From Promineifilum sp. (GTDB lineage Bacteria; Chloroflexota; Anaerolineae; Promineifilales; Promineifilaceae), in contig JAGOBF010000003.1 of NCBI GenBank assembly GCA_017983515.1, positions 1 to 64,000 of the forward strand: a DNA stretch of 64,000 nt, written 5' to 3'. Shown here piece after piece: positions 9,009 to 14,910 of this stretch (within the stretch, counting starts at the first letter, position 1; each line of letters begins with the position of its first letter). The notes below the pieces were generated by a model, which saw nothing but the letters and a program-made list of their open reading frames with translations, ran no database searches and was not told the origin of the DNA. Position numbers and translations under genes: made by a program.

Positions 9009-10931
9009 TCATCCAACCCGCAAGGGGATCGACTTTTTCCGCCCCTCTACCCTCGTCACCGGCGGGCACTCCCATGCCTCATCCGCCGTCTCGCGCCGTA
9101 ACTCCTTTAACTTGGGCAGGATGCCGCAGGCGAAACAGTGCTGGCGACAGTCGACGCGGGTCTCCTGCCGTTGGCTCATCAGATAGTCGCCGGTCAGGAA
9201 GCGGCGTGTCACGGCCACGTCGATGTGCTCCCAGGGGAAGACCTCATCGATCGGCCGCCGGCGATGGGTGTAGAAGGCCGGATCAAGCCCCTCCTCGGCC
9301 ATCGCTTCATACCAGGCGTCCTGCCGGAAGTGGTCGTACCAGGCGTCGAACCGGGCTCCCTTGCGCCAGGCGCGCTCGACCACCTCGGCCAGCCGCCGGT
9401 CGCCGCGGGTCAGGATGCCTTCGAAGACGGACTCATCGGGGTCGTTCCAGCGCAGCTTCAGCCCCGGCTGCTTGAACTCGCGGCTCAGGTAGCGCAGCTT
9501 GGCGCGGATGTCGTCGAGTTGGCCCATCGGCTCCCACTGGAAGGGGGTATGGGGCTTGGGGATGAAGGTGCTGACGCCGACGTTGACGGCCGCCTTGTTG
9601 TTGTGGAAGCGCCGTCCCTCGGCCAGCACCTGCCGCGACAGATCGACGATGGCCTCCACGTCGCTCATCTCCTCCTGCGGGTGGCCGATCATGAAGTAGA
9701 GTTTGATCGTCCGCCAGTCGCGGCGATAGATCTCGCGCGCCGTCTCCAGCAGCTCCTCGTGGGTGACGTACTTGTTGATGACGTTGCGCATCTTCTCCGT
9801 GGCCGCTTCGGGGGCCAGCGTGAAGCCGCTGCGGCGGCCGTCGCCCAGATTATCCATCAGTTGCGTGCTGACCGTCTCGATGCGCAGCGACGGTAGGGAA
9901 ATGTTGAGACCGCGGTCGCCGAAGCGCTCGCCGATGCGGCGCGTCAGTTCCAGCACGTGGGTGTAGTCGCTGGAGGAGAGCGACATCAGGGCGATCTCCT
10001 CGTAGCCGGTCTTGCCCAGAATGGCTTCCACGGCGGCCAGCACTTCCTCCACCGGCCGCTCGCGCACCGGCCGGGTAACCATGCCCGCGTGGCAGAAGCG
10101 ACAGCCGCGCGTGCAGCCGCGCATGATCTCGATCGGGGCGCGGTTGTGGACGGTCTCGACGAAAGGGACGATGAAGTCGGTGACAGGCGGCGGCAGAATG
10201 GGCACAATGGCTTTGAGCACCTTGGGCGGCGCTTCGGGCATGGTGGGCGTAATGGTCGCCACCGTACCGTCGTCGTGGTAGGCCACGTCGTAGAAGCGCG
10301 GCACGTAGCAGCCGGTTATGCCGGCCACGTGGCGCAGTTGGGTCTCGCGATCCAGGTGGGCGGCGGCGCGCATCGTGCCGATGATCTCCAGTAGCACCTC
10401 TTCGCCCTCGCCGATGACGAACACGTCGATGAACGGGGCCATCGGCTCCGGGTTGTAGCAGGCGTGGCCGCCGGCGACGACCAGCGGATACGACGCATCT
10501 CGATCGGCCGAGCGGACGGGCAGCTGGGCCAAATCCAGCAGGTTCAGGACGTTGGTGAACAGTTGTTCATAGGGCAGCGTCATCGCCAGCATGTCGAAGT
10601 CGCGGATGGGGTGTTTGGTCTCCAGCGAGAAGAGGGGGATGTCCCGCGAGCGCAGGGCCGCTTCCATGTCGTCCCAGGGGCAGAAGACGCGCTCGGCCAG
10701 CAGATTGCGGTGCTTGTTGATGATGTCGTAGTGGATCATCCAGCCCAGATTGGACATGCCGATGTCGTAGATGTCGGGGAAGGCCATCGCCACGCGGTAG
10801 GCGACCTGGTTCCAGTCCTTAACGACCTGGTTCAGTTCGCCGCCGGTGTAGCGGCCGGGCTTGGCGACGCGGGGGAGGATGCGATCCAGGGCCGCTTCGA
10901 TCTGTGTGGGAGTCATCGGGGTCGAAGCCAT
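9009..10931 (-). CDS. B12-binding domain radical SAM protein (TIGR03960-like)
   Basis: Product of 640 residues. The N-terminal half is cobalamin-binding-like (IGMSNLGWMIHYDIIN, then VAGGHACYNPEPMAPF). The radical SAM cluster motif is CTRGCRFC with Cys at 273, 277 and 280. The C-terminal region carries SLRIETVS, TLAPEAATEKMR and GHPQEE, and a final Cys-rich tail (DCRQHCFACGILPKLK). Proteins of this type are widespread; their substrate is unsettled, and they resemble tRNA methylthiotransferase-like enzymes. In many bacteria a partner gene of the TIGR03936 type follows, but none is next to it here. Start at 10931 is chosen because a TATACT box ends about ten bases upstream, implying a near-leaderless transcript. 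The much longer open frame to 11849 lacks any homologous look. Confidence 0.88.
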   Translation of the reverse strand: MASTPMTPTQIEAALDRILPRVAKPGRYTGGELNQVVKDWNQVAYRVAMAFPDIYDIGMSNLGWMIHYDIINKHRNLLAERVFCPWDDMEAALRSRDIPLFSLETKHPIRDFDMLAMTLPYEQLFTNVLNLLDLAQLPVRSADRDASYPLVVAGGHACYNPEPMAPFIDVFVIGEGEEVLLEIIGTMRAAAHLDRETQLRHVAGITGCYVPRFYDVAYHDDGTVATITPTMPEAPPKVLKAIVPILPPPVTDFIVPFVETVHNRAPIEIMRGCTRGCRFCHAGMVTRPVRERPVEEVLAAVEAILGKTGYEEIALMSLSSSDYTHVLELTRRIGERFGDRGLNISLPSLRIETVSTQLMDNLGDGRRSGFTLAPEAATEKMRNVINKYVTHEELLETAREIYRRDWRTIKLYFMIGHPQEEMSDVEAIVDLSRQVLAEGRRFHNNKAAVNVGVSTFIPKPHTPFQWEPMGQLDDIRAKLRYLSREFKQPGLKLRWNDPDESVFEGILTRGDRRLAEVVERAWRKGARFDAWYDHFRQDAWYEAMAEEGLDPAFYTHRRRPIDEVFPWEHIDVAVTRRFLTGDYLMSQRQETRVDCRQHCFACGILPKLKELRRETADEAWECPPVTRVEGRKKSIPLRVG

Positions 10932-10940
10932 TATGATGAT

Positions 10941-10946
10941 AGTATA
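10941..10946 (-). promoter_or_regulatory. -10 box upstream of the radical SAM gene
   Basis: Read on the minus strand this is TATACT, ten bases upstream of the ATG at 10931, so transcription would start within a few bases of the start codon. No good -35 box was found at 16-18 bp. Confidence 0.4.
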
Positions 10947-11070
10947 GCGAAGGCAGCGTGGTGCTGCACGTCGTCTCTCTGGCGGGACGGAGGGCAGCGG
11001 CCGGCAGACCGCGGGGCACTTTGTCGCTGTGGGCCGTCGTCTGTGGTCATCCCCTGCCGCAACCCAACGA

Positions 11071-11098
11071 TTGACATTTAGACGTCCCCTCTTACAAT
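11071..11098 (+). promoter_or_regulatory. sigma70-type promoter for the MerB-like gene
   Basis: TTGACA at 11071-11076 and TACAAT at 11093-11098, separated by 16 bp: a consensus -35 and a near-consensus -10. Transcription would start near 11105, giving a leader of about 100 nt before the MerB-like gene. One of the best-looking promoters in the window. Confidence 0.65.
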
Positions 11099-11204
11099 AA
11101 TCCGTATCCGCCATCCGTGACGTTCGGCGAGCGCCCCGGAGAAAGTCCCGACTCATGAACGTCTTTGGCGCGCCCAATCGTTGGGGTGAAGGCAGCCAAT
11201 TCAC

Positions 11205-11885
11205 GTGCCGAACGAGATGCATATGAACGACCTGGAACGGCGCGTTCGCGCCCACATCATTCACAGACTGTGGGATAATCACCCTGCTCCTGATGCGGCC
11301 ACCATCAGCGCCACATTGGGCGTTTCGCGTGATGCGGTAGTGGCGGCGCTGCGAGCCTTGGCTGACACGCATCGCCTCGCTCTTTTCCCCGGTTCCGACA
11401 AGGTTTGGATGGCTCATCCGTTCTCCGCGGTGGCGACGGATTTCGTCGTCCGTTCTGCCGAGCGACAATGGTACGCCAATTGCGTCTGGGATGGCTTGGC
11501 GATCCTGGGCTTTGTGGGCGACGGCGTGTTGGAGACGCACACGCCGCAATGGAATGATCTCGTCCATTTCCACGTCGTCGACGGGCGGGTGCGGGGCGAC
11601 GGTATCGTCCACTTTCTTGTCCCCGCGCATCGCTTTTGGGACGACATCGGTTTTACCTGAGCCAATATTCGGGCCTTCCGGTCGGAAGGTGAACTTTCCG
11701 AATGGCTGAATTTCCACGGCTACCATCGGGGAGCAGCCGCCACGCCGCAAACGGTCTACGACCTGGGTCGCGACTGGTACGCTGACCGGCTCGACGTGGC
11801 GTATCGTCCGGCATCGGCCGCGCAGGCGGAGGCTATCTTCGCCCGCCACGGGCTTGCCGGCGAGTTTTGGGATTTGACAAGCTGA
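11205..11885 (+). CDS. alkylmercury lyase (MerB)-like protein, candidate selenoprotein with in-frame TGA at codon 152
   Basis: The frame from GTG 11205 (alternative ATGs at 11217 and 11223) runs to a TGA at 11658-11660, then continues open for 74 more codons to a second TGA at 11883-11885; 226 residues in all, against 212 for characterised MerB. N-terminal residues 10-70 form a winged-helix-like region (ISATLGVSRDAVVAALRAL), then MAHPFSAV, then YANCVWDG with C93 and D96, the spacing of MerB Cys96/Asp99. The TGA falls in WDDIGFT-x-ANIRAF, where MerB carries catalytic Cys159. The post-TGA segment (RSEGELSEWL and onward to FWDLTS) continues the family. MerB cleaves carbon-mercury bonds using two Cys and one Asp. 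A SECIS-like hairpin follows the TGA, favouring selenocysteine over a nonsense mutation. A strong promoter is at 11071-11098. Substrate could be other than organomercury. Confidence 0.8.
11658..11703 (+). promoter_or_regulatory. candidate bacterial SECIS element following an in-frame TGA
   Basis: Starts with TGA at 11658-11660. An outer 6-bp stem (11667-11672 with 11698-11703, ATTCGG/CCGAAT) encloses a 6-bp inner stem (11674-11679 with 11684-11689, CCTTCC/GGAAGG) capped by the tetraloop GGTC at 11680-11683. One base bulges on the 5' side and eight on the 3' side. The loop lies 19 nt past the TGA; in the E. coli fdhF element an apical GGUC lies 18 nt past its UGA. The structure lies wholly inside the coding frame, as bacterial SECIS elements do. 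Confidence 0.72.
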
Positions 11886-12131
11886 GGCGGGTTTCTTGAC
11901 AGATACGGCACGACGAACTGCGGGTTTTGCTGGGCGGCCAAAAGATTGAAAACACGGGTGAACTGCGGTATGTTCTTCTGGAGGAGGCCGGACAATTGGG
12001 CCATGTTTGCCGGAAGTCGGGCGAACAAGTCAGCGGCGGAAGCACCTTCCCGGCAAACTATACACAGTGGAGCGCTCTACGCCCGCCCTCGGTAAGTATA
12101 CTTATCCACGTTTAGCATACGAGGAATCACG

Positions 12132-12518
12132 ATGGACGCCAATCAAACTCATCCCCAAACAATAGACGAATATATCGCCGCCTTCCCCGAAGACGTTCAG
12201 ACCATCTTGCAGAAGATCAGGCAAACCATCCACGACGCCGCGCCAGAGGCCACGGAAGCCATCAGCTACGGGATGCCGACCTTCAAGCTGCACGGCAATC
12301 TCGTCCACTTCGGCGGGTTCAAGACTCACATCGGCTTCTATCCCGTACCGTCGGGAATTGAAGCATTTAAAGACGAACTTGCCGTTTACCCCCAGGGCAA
12401 AGGCTCGGTGCAGTTCCCACTCAGTCGGCCGATGCCCTATGATCTCATCCAGCGGATCGTCAAGTACCGGGTGGGTGAGGCTCAGGCCAGGGCCGAGGCG
12501 AAGAGCAAGAAAGGCTGA
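12132..12518 (+). CDS. DUF1801 (YdhG-like) domain protein
   Basis: A 128-residue soluble protein. Visible landmarks are the N-terminal helix TIDEYIAAFPEDVQTILQ, the core AISYGMPTFKLHG, then LVHFGGFKTHIGFYP and the C-terminal SVQFPLSRPMPYDLIQRIV. These are characteristic of the DUF1801 family, whose members resemble frataxin-like or iron-chaperone folds; the biochemical role is not settled. A TATACT sequence at 12097-12102 could serve as its -10 box. The 3' end of this gene is repeated at 13198-13293, beyond the next gene, as a decayed copy. Family assignment is strong; function is unknown. Confidence 0.85.
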   Translation: MDANQTHPQTIDEYIAAFPEDVQTILQKIRQTIHDAAPEATEAISYGMPTFKLHGNLVHFGGFKTHIGFYPVPSGIEAFKDELAVYPQGKGSVQFPLSRPMPYDLIQRIVKYRVGEAQARAEAKSKKG

Positions 12519-12586
12519 CTGATGAGGCTGAGCTTGGAAGGGAACTGTGTTCACAGGTTAAGCCCAACCACGGAGAAACGATAATA

Positions 12587-13186
12587 ATGGCATTTATCAG
12601 CACCGTTCCAGAAGATGAAGCCACGGCCGGCGTCAAACAAATGTATGACAAGGTCTTTCAGGCCAGAGGCTACGTGCCCAATTACACGAAGGTATTCAGC
12701 CATAGACCGCAAGTGATGGAGGCGTGGATACAGTTGCAGGCAAGTATCAAAAGCAATATGGATGCGCGCCGCTTCGAACTGGTCACCCTGGCCACGGCCC
12801 GCGCCCTCAAAAGCTCCTACTGCATGCTGGCCCACGGGTCGATCCTGCGTCAAAAGTTCTATGCGCCGGAGCAACTGACGGCGATCGCCAAGGACTACCA
12901 GACGGCCGATTTGACCCCAGCTGAGGTGGCGATGATGGCTTTTGCCGAGCAGATTGCGCGCGACGCCACGGCCATCACGCAGGAAGATGTCGATGCTCTG
13001 CGGGAACATGGGTTCTCCGACCCGGAGATATTCGACATTACGGCGACGGCCACGGCGCGCTGCTTCTTCAGCAAGACGCTGGACGCGCTGGGGGCACAGG
13101 CGGACGAAGCGTATTTGGAACTGGAAGACGGCTTGCGCGAAACGCTGACGGTTGGACGGCCGATTAGCGGTCAAACCAAAGGGTGA
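12587..13186 (+). CDS. carboxymuconolactone decarboxylase/AhpD-like peroxidase-related protein
   Basis: A 199-residue protein of the CMD/AhpD fold. The core helix pair reads FELVTLATARALKSSYCMLAHG; the usual redox CxxC is reduced to SSYC, keeping the second Cys and the following His. The C-terminal region (LTPAEVAMMAFAEQIA, then GFSDPEIFDITATATARCFF) is typical of the uncharacterised peroxidase-related branch. CMD proteins use the CxxC/His set for peroxide or alkyl-hydroperoxide chemistry; with one Cys missing, activity may be altered (inference). GGAG lies 11 bases upstream of the ATG. The gene sits between the intact DUF1801 gene and a decayed copy of that gene's 3' end. Confidence 0.88.
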   Translation: MAFISTVPEDEATAGVKQMYDKVFQARGYVPNYTKVFSHRPQVMEAWIQLQASIKSNMDARRFELVTLATARALKSSYCMLAHGSILRQKFYAPEQLTAIAKDYQTADLTPAEVAMMAFAEQIARDATAITQEDVDALREHGFSDPEIFDITATATARCFFSKTLDALGAQADEAYLELEDGLRETLTVGRPISGQTKG

Positions 13187-13197
13187 CGCCGTCGGAC

Positions 13198-13293
13198 AAG
13201 CCGATGCCCTATGACCTCATCCAGCGGATCGTAACGTACCGGGTCGGCGAGGCTCAGGCCCCGCCCCGGGCGAAGAGCAAGAATAGTAACTGA
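13198..13293 (+). pseudogene. decayed copy of the DUF1801 gene 3' end
   Basis: A 32-codon open segment ending in TGA reads KPMPYDLIQRIV, then a TYRVGEAQ stretch, then RAKSKNSN. It matches the last part of the DUF1801 product at 12132-12518 at both DNA and protein level, with a few substitutions and a slipped Pro/Arg stretch. There is no start codon or upstream part, so it is a truncated duplicate. Its length makes independent function unlikely. Confidence 0.75.
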
Positions 13294-13489
13294 TTGTCGT
13301 TGGTCGTTTCGGCCTCAATCGCCTCTCTGGGGAAATACTTAAACGTCTGCTAACAAAAGAAGGTGTAATGCTAAATGTAACAATTTGGCAAGTATACTGT
13401 TACTTATCGTCTAGGTAATTCTCGTCATCCCAGTCACCTTTGCCGAGCGCCCTGCTCGAGTCCCGCTACGAGAACAAAATAATACGTTA
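13294..13489. other. intergenic region with possible operator-like dyad
   Basis: No gene is visible. It is noticeably richer in A and T than its flanks. It holds TATACT at 13393-13398 and the dyad GTAACA (13377-13382) / TGTTAC (13398-13403), whose half-sites are 21 bp apart centre to centre. These may be promoter or operator parts for the FG-GAP gene that follows. No matching -35 box was found, so this is weak. Confidence 0.3.
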
Positions 13490-14728
13490 ATGGAGACAGT
13501 TAAGGCCATGAATGATCGACCTTCATCTTCCGATAAGCGCTCCGTCCCATCGGGGCATTTGTTCAGCGTGGGCAAACCATTTGTTGGCCGGCTGGCGCTT
13601 CTATTAGTGGTGCTTGTGCTAGGCGCGGGTTCGCTGGCGGCCCAGGGGGAACCGGCGACTCCACCGGCCGGCGCAGATGCAGTGGATATCCAGGCCGGGC
13701 AACCCAGCTTTACCAAGCACGTCATCGACAACACGGTGCGGCGGACGCACGCGGCGCTGGGGGCCGACTTTGACGGCGACGGCGATATGGATCTGGTAGC
13801 GACAAACTACAAGGGCCGTGCCGTTTACTGGTATCAGAATAACGGGCAAATGAACTACACGCGCAAGGTGCTGGACAGCAATCTGAGCGGAGCCTACCCA
13901 GCGGGGGTCGGCGACATCGATAAAGACGGCGATATCGACATTATGGCCGCCGGCTATTTGGCCGACACATTTGTCTGGTACCAAAACAACGGCAACGGCG
14001 TCTTCACCCGGCGCAACGTCGATACCAAATCCAACGGCGCGCATTCCATCGTCCTGGGCGACGTGGACGGCGATAGGGACAATGACTTCGTGACCGCCAG
14101 TCAGGATGGTAATACCATCGCCTGGTATGAAAACAAGGGCCAGCAGGTTTTTGAGAAACGCGTCATCGACGCGAGTGCTATCGGCGCCAAGCGCGCGGAC
14201 ATGGCCGACCTCGACGGTGACGGCGACGTGGACATCATTGGGGCCAGCTTCAAGTCGAAAGAGATCGCCTGGTATGAGAATAACGGCAGCGAGAAGTTCA
14301 CCAAGCGCGTCATTGACAAGACGGCCACCGGGGCCTATTTCGTCTCTCCGGCCGACGTGGACGGTGATGGGGACATAGATATTTTCGCCGCCATCCGCCG
14401 CAAGAACACCATCGCCTGGTATCGCAACAATGGCAACGGCACGTTTACGATGCAGTCTATCGACACGAATGCCAAGGGGGCGCGAACGGTGCTCGCGGTT
14501 GACCTCGACAAGGACGGCGACATGGATGCCCTGGCGGCCAGCGTCGACGACGACACCGTAGCCTGGCACAAGAACGACGGCCGCGGCAACTTCACCAAGC
14601 AGGTCATTAGTAATAACGTTGACGGTGCCTATTGGGCAGTTGGTGTGGATATGAACAAAGACGGCAAGCTCGACATCGTCACCGCCAGTAAAGGTGATCA
14701 TACCGTCGCGATTCACCTGCAAAAGTAA
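13490..14728 (+). CDS. secreted FG-GAP/VCBS repeat protein
   Basis: Product of 412 residues (406 if the ATG at 13508 is used; a GGAG 12 bases before it makes that start plausible). Residues about 31-55 form a signal peptide (LALLLVVLVLGAGSLAAQ). The rest is seven beta-propeller blades of about 48 residues, each with a calcium-type loop such as DFDGDGDMD, DIDKDGDID or DVDGDGDID followed by a stretch like WYQNNG. FG-GAP repeats fold into a propeller and usually mediate extracellular binding; no enzyme motif is seen. It is paralogous to the propeller part of the next gene (14911-17358). A GC-rich hairpin follows the stop codon. Confidence 0.9.
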   Translation: METVKAMNDRPSSSDKRSVPSGHLFSVGKPFVGRLALLLVVLVLGAGSLAAQGEPATPPAGADAVDIQAGQPSFTKHVIDNTVRRTHAALGADFDGDGDMDLVATNYKGRAVYWYQNNGQMNYTRKVLDSNLSGAYPAGVGDIDKDGDIDIMAAGYLADTFVWYQNNGNGVFTRRNVDTKSNGAHSIVLGDVDGDRDNDFVTASQDGNTIAWYENKGQQVFEKRVIDASAIGAKRADMADLDGDGDVDIIGASFKSKEIAWYENNGSEKFTKRVIDKTATGAYFVSPADVDGDGDIDIFAAIRRKNTIAWYRNNGNGTFTMQSIDTNAKGARTVLAVDLDKDGDMDALAASVDDDTVAWHKNDGRGNFTKQVISNNVDGAYWAVGVDMNKDGKLDIVTASKGDHTVAIHLQK

Positions 14729-14757
14729 CCGAAGCCCCGCCAGGGCCTAACCAGAAC

Positions 14758-14783
14758 GGGCGCGGCGATCCTTCGCCGCGCCC
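14758..14783 (+). terminator. hairpin terminator after the FG-GAP gene
   Basis: Perfect 11-bp GC stem (GGGCGCGGCGA with TCGCCGCGCCC) around a TCCT loop, 30 bases past the stop codon. It is followed by a pyrimidine-rich but not T-pure stretch, so termination may be partial. Confidence 0.6.
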
Positions 14784-14862
14784 CATTCTCTATACATTTC
14801 CCACCCTGTGAGGTACACTCGAGGTGCATCCCCTCACTACCGTTCAGTCCAATTAACTTTTT

Positions 14863-14890
14863 GCGCCCTCCAGAGAGACGGCGCTTTTTT
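14863..14890 (+). terminator. terminator-like hairpin in the leader of the cadherin/FG-GAP gene
   Basis: GCGCC (14863-14867) pairs with GGCGC (14880-14884), followed by six T (14885-14890). It ends only 20 bases before the ATG at 14911, next to the AAGGAG ribosome site. It could end transcripts from upstream, or act as an attenuator for the gene below. A TTTTT on the 5' side also allows use on the other strand. Confidence 0.45.
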
Positions 14891-14910
14891 GTTTCTTAAG
14901 GAGTTTACTC

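Noticed and set aside
11155..11226. Possible 23-codon leader frame (MNVFGAPNRWG) whose stop overlaps ATG 11223
   Set aside because: It could couple translation to the MerB-like gene, but no ribosome site or conservation can be seen, and such short frames are common by chance.
10932..11849. Open frame extending the radical SAM gene by about 300 codons to 11849
   Set aside because: The extension is not protein-like, overlaps the MerB-like gene on the other strand and passes its promoter. The radical SAM protein has a natural start at 10931.
11756..12060. Minus-strand peptide (LFARLPANMAQLSGLLQ and on) overlapping the 3' end of the MerB-like gene
   Set aside because: It reads as protein-like for about 55 residues beyond the MerB-like stop, but has no start or ribosome site and its rest is antisense to a better-supported gene. 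A decayed gene end is possible but unsupported.
13700..14700. Regular spacing of about 145-165 bases that could look like a repeat array
   Set aside because: It follows the blades of the FG-GAP propeller; DNA identity between units is low, and there are no CRISPR-like short repeats with unique spacers.
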